The position numbers and the translations under genes were made by a program. A model generated the notes under the pieces. That model had not been told where the DNA came from and ran no database searches. It saw nothing but the letters and a program-made list of their open reading frames with translations. Shown piece by piece: positions 17,383 through 25,397 of a stretch of DNA of 64,000 bases (the stretch's first letter is position 1; every line of letters starts with the position of its first letter). The DNA is from Eubacteriaceae bacterium Marseille-Q4139 (GTDB lineage Bacteria > Bacillota > Clostridia > Lachnospirales > Lachnospiraceae), in the NCBI GenBank assembly GCA_018223415.1, contig JAGTTQ010000001.1, positions 2,770,365 to 2,834,364 on the forward strand. Reading direction: 5' to 3'.

Positions 17383-19118
17383 ATAACGACACCTCTCTTG
17401 ATATAAACAACAATTCCAATCCTGTACAGACAGTTGCCCAACCGAAGGAGGATAACGAAATGTTAAGGGCAACCGACAAAATCACAGCACTTTATTGCAG
17501 ATTGTCCGTAGAGGACACCAAGGATGAGAAGAAAAACGGCAAAGAGGATTTGTCAAATTCCATCCAAAATCAAAAGGCTATGTTGCTTCAATACGCACGA
17601 GATCATCGCTTCCCCCACCCGACATTTTTCATTGATGACGGCTACAGCGGTGTGACCTATGATCGTCCTGGTTTTCAGAAAATGCTTGATGAAATTGAAG
17701 CCGGTCATGTGGGTACGGTCATTACGAAAGACCTGTCAAGGCTTGGGCGAAACTCCGCTTTGACGGGACTGTATATCAACTACACTTTCCCTCAGAACGA
17801 TGTCCGCTACATCGCCATCAACGACCACTTTGACAGCATCAACCCCAACAGCACCGACAGTGACATTGCCGGTATTAAAAACTGGTTCAACGAATTTTTC
17901 GCCAAAGATACAAGCCGAAAGATTCGTGCGGTGCAAAAAGCAAAGGGTGAGCGTGGTGAACGATTGACCGTCCATGTGCCATATGGCTACATGAAAAATC
18001 CCGAAAATCCAAAGGAATGGATTATTGACGAGGAAGCTGCACAGGTGGTCAAGAAGATTTTCACGCTCTGTATGAACGGGCGTGGACCAAGCCAAATTGC
18101 AGACCAGCTTGAAAAAGATAAAGTTCTCACACCTACTGCATACAAAAACAAGCAAGGTGTGAAAACACCGCACACTGAGCCGGAGAACCCTTATCGCTGG
18201 CACGAAAGCACCATTGTCAATATTCTTGAACGAAAAGAGTACATTGGCGCAACGGTCAACTTCAAGACCTACACCAATTCTATTTGGGACAAGAAGCAGA
18301 GGGAGAATCCCGAAGAAAATCGAGTGATTTTCTACAACACTCATCCTGCCATTATCGAGCAGGAAGTCTTTGACAAGGTACAGGAAATTCGTCAGCAGCG
18401 ACACAGGCGAACCGCAACAGGCAAGAGCAGTCCGTTTTCGGGATTGGTGTTCTGTGCTGATTGCAAGCAGAAGCTCTACTATTCCACCACCAAGTACTTT
18501 GAAAAGCGACAGGACTTTTTTATCTGTTCCACTCACCGTGCCAACAAGGACAAGTGCAGTGGACACTATATTCGTGCCGTAGTTTTGGAGGATTTGGTCT
18601 GGAATCACATGAAAGAGGTTATCTCGTATGTGACCCGATATGAAGCACATTTCAGGGAGGGAATGGAGCAAAAACTCCGTCTGCAAAGCGAGGAAACCAT
18701 AAGGGTATATAAGAAGCGTCTGGCACAGGCAGAAAAGCGTATAGGGGAACTTGACCGCCTGTTTATCAAAATCTACGAGGACAACGCCAAGGGCAAGCTG
18801 AACGATGATCGCTTTGCCATGATGAGCAAGACCTACGAGGACGAGCAGGCGCAGCTCAAAGTTGAAATCATAAATCTGCAAAAAGAAGTCGAAGTACAGG
18901 AACGACAGATAGAAGATCTTGAACAGTTTATTCAGCGGGCACATAGATACACCGACCTCACGGAACTTACGCCATATGCTCTCAGAGAGCTTGTAAAAGC
19001 GGTTTATGTGGAGGCACCGGATAAGTCCAGCGGCAAGCGCAAACAGAGGGTACATATCGAATATGACCTTGTGGGCTACATTCCTGTGGATGAACTGATA
19101 AAAGCGGAACAGGCATGA
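17379..19118 (+). CDS. Large serine recombinase (TndX/TnpX-type)
   Basis: A 579-residue site-specific recombinase that would integrate and excise the element. The resolvase domain starts ALYCRLSVED with catalytic Ser43 and includes NSIQNQKAML, DDGYSGVTYDRPGFQKML and KDLSRLGRN. A recombinase domain (YGYMKNP..., about 200-320) and a zinc ribbon (CADCKQ ... CSTHRANKDKCSGHYI) follow. Then comes a coiled coil and a C-terminal DUF4368-like part ending VHIEYDLVGYIPVDELIKAEQA. The ATG at 17379 overlaps the previous stop and has GGAGG upstream. A second start at 17460 also has AAGGAGG, so a shorter form is possible. Confidence 0.93.
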   Translation: MNNDTSLDINNNSNPVQTVAQPKEDNEMLRATDKITALYCRLSVEDTKDEKKNGKEDLSNSIQNQKAMLLQYARDHRFPHPTFFIDDGYSGVTYDRPGFQKMLDEIEAGHVGTVITKDLSRLGRNSALTGLYINYTFPQNDVRYIAINDHFDSINPNSTDSDIAGIKNWFNEFFAKDTSRKIRAVQKAKGERGERLTVHVPYGYMKNPENPKEWIIDEEAAQVVKKIFTLCMNGRGPSQIADQLEKDKVLTPTAYKNKQGVKTPHTEPENPYRWHESTIVNILERKEYIGATVNFKTYTNSIWDKKQRENPEENRVIFYNTHPAIIEQEVFDKVQEIRQQRHRRTATGKSSPFSGLVFCADCKQKLYYSTTKYFEKRQDFFICSTHRANKDKCSGHYIRAVVLEDLVWNHMKEVISYVTRYEAHFREGMEQKLRLQSEETIRVYKKRLAQAEKRIGELDRLFIKIYEDNAKGKLNDDRFAMMSKTYEDEQAQLKVEIINLQKEVEVQERQIEDLEQFIQRAHRYTDLTELTPYALRELVKAVYVEAPDKSSGKRKQRVHIEYDLVGYIPVDELIKAEQA

Positions 19119-19136
19119 CCGAAATCATGCCTGTTC
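19107..19136 (+). terminator. Hairpin at recombinase stop
   Basis: Perfect 12-base arms GAACAGGCATGA and TCATGCCTGTTC with loop CCGAAA; the TGA stop of the recombinase lies in the left arm. No T tract follows, so termination may be weak. Confidence 0.6.
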
Positions 19137-19150
19137 CAAGAAATTCACAT

Positions 19151-19166
19151 ATTACTGTTTTACGAC
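19151..19166 (+). other. Candidate right attachment site
   Basis: ATTACTGTTTTACGAC matches the left candidate 15043-15058 at 14 of 16 positions and lies 32 bases after the recombinase stop, ten bases before the end of dacA. Confidence 0.45.
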
Positions 19167-19175
19167 CACCGAGCA

Positions 19176-20615
19176 TTATTTCCGCTTCTTTTTCGCCTCG
19201 GCCAGGAGCCGTTCAAATTCCTCTTCCTCCCCGGCCGCCTTTAACCTCTCGCGGCGCTGTTCCCGGCGCCTTTTGAGTGCTTCGGCCTCTTTTTTCCGGT
19301 TCTGTATGATCCAGTATGCGCCGCCGCCAAGGAGCGCAAGGACAACGGCAGCCAGCACGATAAGCGCGATGGTACCGGCGGAAATGGAACCGCGCGCCGC
19401 GGCATCAGAAGAAGCCGGCATGGCCGGTTCCGTTTCAGCGCCAGGAGTTTCGTTTCCGGCCGGCACAGTTTCTTCCGGCGCCTCAGCCGGTGCGGCCGGT
19501 GCTTCCTTTGTGAGCAGGAACGCCGTTCCCACCACCCGCTCGTTGTAAGTATAGGTCATCAGGGCGACAGCCCGCTCCGGATGATTTTCCGGAAGCTCTC
19601 CGACGGTAAGCTCGGCGTCTTCCAGAGCCGCCTCCAGCGGAAGCGTGATCTGGCTTCCCGGCTCGATCATCAGCTCCGAGGCTTTAAAGGAGCCGCCTGG
19701 AAGCTCAAGGGTCTCATCTCCTGTCACGTACCGCTCTTCCGTCTCGGATATGTCCACGTTCTGAAAACTCCGGAAGCCGAAGGAGAGAAGCTCTGTGCTG
19801 TCTAAGAAATACTGACGCGGCGAGCCTTTCAGGATCACGGAGACGAGACGCCGCCCGTCCTGCTCGGCGTATGTCACAAGCGTATTCCCTGCGGCGATGA
19901 GATAGCCGGTCTTTCCGGCTTTTGCCGGCGCATAGTAATAGTCGTCGTCAGGCTTTAAAAGCCGGTGTTCCTGGGTGACGGTCAGGCCGCCCGGATAGTT
20001 GGTGGTTCCGGCAAGCTTATGGCTTAAGGTGGAGCTGATGGAAAGCAGATCCGGGTTATTGAAAGCCGCCTGGGAAATCAGGGCCATGTCGTAGGCGGAC
20101 ACATACTGGGTGTCGCCGTTTAAGCCGGAGGGGTTGTCAAAATGGCTTTCTTCACAGCCCAGCTCCGTAAGCTTTTCATTCATAAGATCCACAAAGGCAG
20201 AAATAGAGCCGGCCGTGTGCTCCGCCAGGGCGTTGGCCGCCTGGTTGGAGGAGACTAAAAGCATCCCGTAAAGGCAGTTCTCCACGGTGAGCTGGTCGCC
20301 GGCCACGCTTCCCAGTTTATTGCCGCTGTCGGGTTCCACGCTGTTTACGGCCGTCTCCGAAAAGGTGACGGTCTCGTCAAGCGCACAGTGTTCCAGCACG
20401 ACAAGGGCCGTCAAAAGCTTGGTGATGCTTGCGGGGGGATAGGCGACGTGGATGTTCTGGCCGAAAAGGACGGCGCCGGAATCCATGTCCATGACAATGC
20501 CGGCCTCTGCCTGGATGCCGGTGTCGGACGGCCAGGCGGGCCTGGCGTATGCGGTAATGACGAAAAGCTGGCAGGCCAGCAAAACACAGATCAGTTTCTT
20601 TATCTTCTGCTTCAA
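19176..20615 (-). CDS. dacA: D-alanyl-D-alanine carboxypeptidase (PBP5/DacA family)
   Basis: A secreted, membrane-anchored S11 peptidase that trims the terminal D-Ala of peptidoglycan stem peptides. I choose TTG 20615 as start because AGGAGG lies eight bases before it; an ATG at 20636 is in frame but leaves almost no leader after the predicted promoter. With this start (479 residues), a signal peptide covers 1-24, the active site SITK is at 63-66, SSN at 122-124 and KTG at 235-237. A PBP5 C-terminal domain is followed by an Ala/Glu/Pro-rich spacer, a membrane helix and a strongly basic tail ending AEAKKKRK. The C-terminal anchor helix is longer than in E. coli PBP5. Confidence 0.92.
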   Translation of the reverse strand: MKQKIKKLICVLLACQLFVITAYARPAWPSDTGIQAEAGIVMDMDSGAVLFGQNIHVAYPPASITKLLTALVVLEHCALDETVTFSETAVNSVEPDSGNKLGSVAGDQLTVENCLYGMLLVSSNQAANALAEHTAGSISAFVDLMNEKLTELGCEESHFDNPSGLNGDTQYVSAYDMALISQAAFNNPDLLSISSTLSHKLAGTTNYPGGLTVTQEHRLLKPDDDYYYAPAKAGKTGYLIAAGNTLVTYAEQDGRRLVSVILKGSPRQYFLDSTELLSFGFRSFQNVDISETEERYVTGDETLELPGGSFKASELMIEPGSQITLPLEAALEDAELTVGELPENHPERAVALMTYTYNERVVGTAFLLTKEAPAAPAEAPEETVPAGNETPGAETEPAMPASSDAAARGSISAGTIALIVLAAVVLALLGGGAYWIIQNRKKEAEALKRRREQRRERLKAAGEEEEFERLLAEAKKKRK

Positions 20616-20657
20616 TGCGAAATCCTCCTGATTCATTCCATAAAAGTCCTGAAGTTT

Positions 20658-20686
20658 ATCGTACCGTATTTGTTTTCATTATTCAA
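20658..20686 (-). promoter_or_regulatory. Predicted sigma-A promoter of dacA
   Basis: On the minus strand TTGAAT, 17 bases, TACGAT. Transcription would begin near 20651, giving a leader of about 36 bases to the TTG start with its AGGAGG site. Confidence 0.55.
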
Positions 20687-20861
20687 GTGAATTTTCTGGT
20701 CAGGAAAGAAAAACGGAAGAAGGACTGGAAATTGTGCCCTGGTTTGTAGTACAATAATAGATACGCCAAAAAGAAATGCCGCCGGCAGGCCAGAAGCCTT
20801 TTCGGCCGCCATTTCCACGAAAAAACGAGAACGAAGCGAGGCTTCAGAAAGAGAGGAAAAC

Positions 20862-22235
20862 ATGGAAGATCAACAGAAACTCGTGCTGTTTGAACAGACG
20901 CCGATTCCGCGCGCCGTCATGCAGCTTGCAGTCCCGACAATTTTAAGCTCCCTGGTCATGGTGCTTTACAACCTGGCCGACACCTATTTCGTAGGCATGC
21001 TTAACGACCCCATCGAAAACGCAGCCGTGACGTTAGCGGCGCCGGTGCTTTTGGCCTTCAATGCGGTCAACAACCTGTTCGGCGTGGGCAGCTCCAGCAT
21101 GATGAGCCGGGCCCTCGGCCGGAGAGACTACGATACGGTGTACCGCAGCTCTGCCTTCGGTTTTTACTGCGCCGTCTTCTTTGGAATCCTGTTTTCCGTC
21201 GGCTTTACCGTATTTAAGGAACAGTTCCTTGTGATTCTTGGGGCCAGCGCCGAGACGTCTGTCCAGACAGCCGGATATCTGAAATGGACAGTGACCTTCG
21301 GTGCGACGCCTGCAATCTTAAACGTCGTCATGGCATACCTGGTTCGTTCCGAGGGCTCCGCTCTCCATGCCAGTATCGGAACCATGAGCGGCTGCCTTTT
21401 AAACATCGTCCTTGACCCGTTTTTCATCCTCCCGTGGGGGCTCAACATGGGCGCAGAGGGTGCCGGTCTCGCCACCTTCCTCTCCAACTGCGTGGCCTGC
21501 CTGTACTTCTTCGTGCTGCTGTTTGTAAAGCGCGGGAAAACCTATGTCTGCATCAACCCGAAAATGTTCCGGCTGGACAAGGCTATCGTCATCGGCGTCT
21601 GCGGCGTCGGGATTCCGGCCTCGATCCAGAACCTGCTTAACGTAACCGGCATGACGGTTTTAAACAACTTTACGTCGGCCTTCGGCTCCGATGCCGTTGC
21701 GGCCATGGGCATCACCCAGAAAATCAACCAGGTGCCCCTTTACATATCCCTGGGCCTTTCCCAGGGCATCATGCCGCTCATCAGCTATAACTACGCCAGC
21801 GGAAACATTAAGCGCATGAAAGGGACGCTGACCTTCTCCATCAAGGTTGCCCTTACGTTCATCACGACCGTTTCCGTCTGCTATTTCCTGGGCGCAGACG
21901 TGATGGTGCGGCTGTTCATGAAGAACGAGAGCATCATCGCATACGGGAGCCGGTTCCTCAGAGGCTTCTGCCTGGGCCTTCCGTTCCTGTGCATGGACTT
22001 TATCGCGGTGGCCGTGTTCCAGGCGACGGGCCTTGGAAAATATGCGTTCCTGTTTGCCGTGCTCCGGAAAATTGTGCTGGAAATTCCGGCCCTGTATATC
22101 TTAAATCAGTTGTTCCCGCTTTACGGCCTGGCCTACGCACAGCTTACGGCAGAGTTAATCCTGTCTGCGGCGGCAGTGATCGTCCTTGTGCGGCTGTTTA
22201 AGAAATTAGAAAAAACCATGGCAAAGAGGGAGTAG
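20862..22235 (+). CDS. MATE family multidrug efflux transporter
   Basis: A 457-residue protein with twelve predicted membrane helices in two halves. It has PRAVMQLAVPTILSSLVMVLYNLADTYFVG at the start and PLISYNYASGN in the second half, typical of MepA/NorM-type MATE exporters, which use sodium or proton gradients to expel cationic drugs. The RBS AGAGAGGAAAAC precedes the ATG. The next gene begins four bases after this stop, so the two are probably co-transcribed. Substrate cannot be predicted. Confidence 0.92.
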   Translation: MEDQQKLVLFEQTPIPRAVMQLAVPTILSSLVMVLYNLADTYFVGMLNDPIENAAVTLAAPVLLAFNAVNNLFGVGSSSMMSRALGRRDYDTVYRSSAFGFYCAVFFGILFSVGFTVFKEQFLVILGASAETSVQTAGYLKWTVTFGATPAILNVVMAYLVRSEGSALHASIGTMSGCLLNIVLDPFFILPWGLNMGAEGAGLATFLSNCVACLYFFVLLFVKRGKTYVCINPKMFRLDKAIVIGVCGVGIPASIQNLLNVTGMTVLNNFTSAFGSDAVAAMGITQKINQVPLYISLGLSQGIMPLISYNYASGNIKRMKGTLTFSIKVALTFITTVSVCYFLGADVMVRLFMKNESIIAYGSRFLRGFCLGLPFLCMDFIAVAVFQATGLGKYAFLFAVLRKIVLEIPALYILNQLFPLYGLAYAQLTAELILSAAAVIVLVRLFKKLEKTMAKRE

Positions 22236-22238
22236 CCA

Positions 22239-23417
22239 ATGACAGAAGTCACCCTGAACCAGGTACGCAGTTTCAGGCTGCGCGCCCACCATCTTGACCG
22301 GGAATACGGGAAAACAGAAGTTTACCGGGCGGCGGGCGCCTGCGGTCTCCAGAATTCGCCGCCGGGGGCCTGGGAGACGGCGCTTTATAACCGGATCCCG
22401 GAGTGCGGCAGAGAAGAGATGGAGCGGCTTTTGTACCGGGAGAAAACGCTTCTTCAGGCATGGAGCTTCCGCGGCCTGCCCGTCATTTTCCCTGCCGGTG
22501 AGAGCAGCGTCTTTCTCGGCGCCCTTGCGGCGCAGGGAGAAGAACCGTGGATTTATACGGATGGGATCGGCCTGGCGCTGGATTTTCTGGGGCTTTCATT
22601 TGAAGAGGTGTTTGAAATCTTAAAAGAGGTGATTACCGGGTTGGACGGAAAGACGGTTGTCAGCAAGGCAGCGTTGGATCAGATGCTGGCCGGCTGGATG
22701 CGGCCGTATATCCCGGAGGGAAAAAGAGCCCTCTGGGACAGCCCGTCCATGTACGGGAGCCCGGATAAGCAGACGGTTGGCGGCGCGGCCGTCTCGTTTC
22801 TGCTGCGACCCTGTTCGTTTCTGGGACTTGCGGTGTTCGGGGAGCGGGAAAAGACGAGCCCCTCGTTTACGTCGTATAAAGGCTGGCTCGGCCATGAAAT
22901 GAGGACGGACGAAGACGCCGTCCGAAATCTTGTGACGAAATTTCTGCACTGCTACGGCCCGGCATCGCCGGACATGCTTGCGGCGTTCCTGGGCTGTTCC
23001 AGAAAGCAGGCAAGACGCATGTGGGGCACTGTTTCGGACGGGCTTTGCAGCGTCACCTTCCTTGGGAAAAAGAAATATGTCCTGGAAGAAGACATGGACG
23101 CGCTGGTTTCTGCGCCGTCTCCGGAGCGGGAGCTTGTCCTTCTTGGCGGCCATGACCCGTTTCTCGATCAGAGGGACCGGCTCGTTCTCCAGCCGGATCA
23201 GTCGCTCCATAAAAAAATCTGGAAATTCGTCTTCAATCCCGGCGTCATTTTGCTTCGCGGAGAGGCTGCCGGCGTCTGGACAGGGAAAAAGACGGCGAAA
23301 GGCCTGGAAGTAAAAGGCGAGCTCTGGAACGAAGAGGTGGAGAAAAAAGAGGTTCTGCGGCTGGCCGAAGAATACGCGGCCTTCCGGGGAGAACCTCTGG
23401 CGTCGTTTGAACTTTGA
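22239..23417 (+). CDS. AlkZ/YcaQ-like winged-helix DNA glycosylase family protein
   Basis: A 392-residue protein beginning TLNQVRSFRLRAHHLDREYG. It has an N-terminal helical part, three winged-helix-type segments and a HDPFLDQRDR loop near residue 305, the pattern of the HTH_42 (DUF1006) family. Characterised members (E. coli YcaQ, Streptomyces AlkZ) unhook DNA interstrand crosslinks. The QxQ catalytic motif of AlkZ is not clearly visible in the expected place, so activity may differ. It follows the MATE gene by four bases; export plus repair would make sense against a DNA-damaging compound, but that is inference. Confidence 0.72.
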   Translation: MTEVTLNQVRSFRLRAHHLDREYGKTEVYRAAGACGLQNSPPGAWETALYNRIPECGREEMERLLYREKTLLQAWSFRGLPVIFPAGESSVFLGALAAQGEEPWIYTDGIGLALDFLGLSFEEVFEILKEVITGLDGKTVVSKAALDQMLAGWMRPYIPEGKRALWDSPSMYGSPDKQTVGGAAVSFLLRPCSFLGLAVFGEREKTSPSFTSYKGWLGHEMRTDEDAVRNLVTKFLHCYGPASPDMLAAFLGCSRKQARRMWGTVSDGLCSVTFLGKKKYVLEEDMDALVSAPSPERELVLLGGHDPFLDQRDRLVLQPDQSLHKKIWKFVFNPGVILLRGEAAGVWTGKKTAKGLEVKGELWNEEVEKKEVLRLAEEYAAFRGEPLASFEL

Positions 23418-23427
23418 TTGCACCGCC

Positions 23428-24156
23428 CTAAATCCAGCCGCCGTCAAGACCGATGACTTGTCCCGTCAGGTACTCCGGGGCCTCTGCCAGCTTAAGAAGG
23501 AGAGCGGCGGCCTCTTCTGGCGTCCCCATGCGGCCTGCCGGGATCTCCTCCAATAACATTTCTTTTTCTTCAGCATCTAAAAATCCGTTCATTTCCGTGT
23601 CAATGGCGCCGCAGGCTACGGCATTTACCTGGATATGGGACGGCGCCAGCTCCTTTGCGAGGGCACGGGTCATGGCGTTGACGCCGCCCTTGGAAGCCGA
23701 GTAGGCCGCCTCACAGGAAGCACCGCAGACGCCCCAGACCGAGGAGATGTTTAAAATCTTTCCGGCCTGTTTTTTTACCATGCCGGGGATGGCGCGGCGG
23801 CAGCAGAGAAAGACTGCCGTGAGGTTGGTCTTTAAAAGCCTGTCCCACTGCTCGATGGACATGTCCTGGAGAAGCCCGATGTGGGCGATGCCGGCGTTGT
23901 TGATCAGGACGTCGACGAAGCCGAAGCGGGCCTCTGCCTCAGAAAAAATCAGTTCGCATCCGTCCGGATCGCCTGCATCGGCCTGTACAGCCAGGCAGGC
24001 GGCACCTGTCTTTTCTATTTCTCTTTTCAGCTCCAGCATTTTTTCCGTCTGCGACATACAATTTATTACGACGTTGTAACCGGCTCCCCCGAAAGCAAGG
24101 GCCGCCGCACGGCCGATTCCGCGGGAAGAGCCGGTGATGAGCACTGTTTTATTCAT
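23428..24156 (-). CDS. SDR family oxidoreductase (FabG-like)
   Basis: A 242-residue short-chain dehydrogenase with the cofactor motif TGSSRGIG (8-15), NNAG at 87-90, catalytic Ser138/139, Tyr152 and Lys156 in YSASK, and the C-terminal YLTGQVIGLDGGWI. Asn32 region (VVINCMSQ) suggests NADP(H) use, as in 3-oxoacyl-ACP reductases. It stands alone and is transcribed toward the AlkZ-like gene, so it is probably not the dedicated fatty-acid-synthesis FabG. Start supported by AAAGGAG nine bases upstream. Confidence 0.85.
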   Translation of the reverse strand: MNKTVLITGSSRGIGRAAALAFGGAGYNVVINCMSQTEKMLELKREIEKTGAACLAVQADAGDPDGCELIFSEAEARFGFVDVLINNAGIAHIGLLQDMSIEQWDRLLKTNLTAVFLCCRRAIPGMVKKQAGKILNISSVWGVCGASCEAAYSASKGGVNAMTRALAKELAPSHIQVNAVACGAIDTEMNGFLDAEEKEMLLEEIPAGRMGTPEEAAALLLKLAEAPEYLTGQVIGLDGGWI

Positions 24157-24288
24157 GGGAATTTCTCCTTTCCCGCCAAGTATATCATCAAACGCCCGAT
24201 TTTAAAAGCAGGAACCTGGATTCCTTAAGACTTTCTTACGCCGGGAATTTATCCCGAAAAACGTCTGTATTATTTCGGGCGGTTATGG

Positions 24289-24294
24289 TATAAT
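24289..24294 (+). promoter_or_regulatory. Likely -10 element upstream of trxB
   Basis: TATAAT in the context TGGTATAATGTTAAC. No good -35 lies 17 bases upstream, but TGG before the -10 could act as an extended -10. Confidence 0.4.
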
Positions 24295-24307
24295 GTTAAC
24301 AGCGTGA

Positions 24308-24334
24308 GCCCGATGGAGCGAAGCGGAATCGGGC
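24308..24334. repeat. Hairpin and G+C-rich leader of trxB
   Basis: Arms GCCCGAT and ATCGGGC enclose GGAGCGAAGCGGA. It is followed by a very G+C-rich stretch to 24390 with repeated GGGGCCACAC and CCGCGCCGCCGCC elements. It lies between the -10 and the trxB RBS, so it would be in the mRNA leader. Confidence 0.45.
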
Positions 24335-24417
24335 CACACTGCGGGGCCACACTACGCCCGCGCCGCCGCCCAAACCCCGCGGCAGAGGCTGTCTTTCACC
24401 TGATTCAGGAGGTAATT

Positions 24418-25377
24418 ATGGAAACGATATATGATCTTGTAATTATCGGCTCCGGCCCGGCCGGGCTTGGGGCCGCCATATACGCGCAGAGGGCTGATTT
24501 AAAGACGCTTGTCATCGAAAAGGAGATGATGAGCGGCGGCCAGGTGCTTACGACCTACGAGGTCGACAATTATGCCGGGCTTCCCGGCATCGGGGGCTTT
24601 GACCTGGGCATGAAATTCCGGGAGCATGCCGACAAGCTCGGCGCCCAGTTCGCAGAAGATACGGTCGTCCGCATCGAAGAGGCAGAAGGAAAGGAAGGGC
24701 TTTTAGAGGCCGCCGAACTCTCCGGGAAGCTTAAAAACGTAGTGGGAGAGAACGGCTCCTATCTCACAAAGGCCGTCATCATCGCCACAGGCGCCCATCA
24801 CAGGAAGTTAGGGGCGCCTGGAGAAGAGGAATTTTCCGGCATGGGCGTTTCCTACTGCGCCACCTGCGACGGCGCATTTTTCCGGAACAAGACGACGGCA
24901 GTCGTAGGCGGCGGCGATGTTGCCATCGAGGACGCCATTTTCTTAGCAAGGCTCTGTGAAAAGGTGTACCTGATCCACAGGCGTGACGAGCTGCGCGGGG
25001 CGAAGAGCCTCCAGAAGCGGCTCATGGCCATGGAAAATGTGGAAATCCTCTGGGATACGGTGGTGGAGTCCATCGACGGAAAAGAAAAGGTGGAGTCCCT
25101 GAAACTTCAGAATAAAAAGAGCGGAGAGAAAAAAGAACTCTCCGTGGACGGCGTGTTTATCGCCGTGGGAATTTCGCCCAACAGCGAGGCATACAAAGGA
25201 ACGGTTTCCATGGATGAGGGCGGCTATATCGAGGCCGGGGAAGACGGAAAAACCTCGGTTCCCGGAATTTTTGCGGCAGGCGACGTGCGTACCAAGGCGC
25301 TCCGCCAGATCGTGACGGCTGTGGCCGACGGCGCCAACTGTGTGACAGGCGTGGAACGGTATTTGAACGGACAGTGA
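24418..25377 (+). CDS. trxB: Thioredoxin-disulfide reductase
   Basis: A 319-residue FAD/NADPH enzyme that reduces thioredoxin. FAD motif GSGPAGLGAA at 11-20, redox pair CATC at 147-150, NADPH motif GGGDVAIEDA at 164-173 and the C-terminal FAD segment GIFAAGDVRTKALRQIVTA. The start at 24418 follows AGGAGG by five bases; a longer frame to 24304 runs through the G+C-rich leader and is unlikely to be coding. No thioredoxin gene is adjacent. The C-terminal stop overlaps a GTG of the next frame, but the real next start is at 25398. Confidence 0.93.
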   Translation: METIYDLVIIGSGPAGLGAAIYAQRADLKTLVIEKEMMSGGQVLTTYEVDNYAGLPGIGGFDLGMKFREHADKLGAQFAEDTVVRIEEAEGKEGLLEAAELSGKLKNVVGENGSYLTKAVIIATGAHHRKLGAPGEEEFSGMGVSYCATCDGAFFRNKTTAVVGGGDVAIEDAIFLARLCEKVYLIHRRDELRGAKSLQKRLMAMENVEILWDTVVESIDGKEKVESLKLQNKKSGEKKELSVDGVFIAVGISPNSEAYKGTVSMDEGGYIEAGEDGKTSVPGIFAAGDVRTKALRQIVTAVADGANCVTGVERYLNGQ

Positions 25378-25397
25378 CAAAAAAGAGAGGGACCCAA

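Larger units (their letters stand above)
15043..19166 (+). mobile_element. Small integrated element with large serine recombinase, MobC and HNH nuclease
   Basis: Between the rhomboid and dacA genes lies an A+T-richer block whose codon use differs from its flanks. Its genes are DUF6061-like, HNH endonuclease, MobC, TnpW-like and large serine recombinase, the last at the right end as usual for TndX/TnpX-type elements. Candidate ends are ATTACTATTTTACGGC at 15043-15058 and ATTACTGTTTTACGAC at 19151-19166, an imperfect direct repeat (14 of 16). No relaxase, coupling protein or resistance gene is present, so it looks like a reduced or mobilizable remnant of an integrative conjugative element. Exact ends are inferred. 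Confidence 0.65.

Noticed and set aside
17736..19055. 439-codon frame opposite the serine recombinase
   Set aside because: It lies wholly antisense to a well-supported gene, has no RBS and no family motif.
24304..24417. 38-residue N-terminal extension of TrxB
   Set aside because: The sequence is a G+C-rich leader; AGGAGG directly precedes ATG 24418, where the normal TrxB N-terminus begins.
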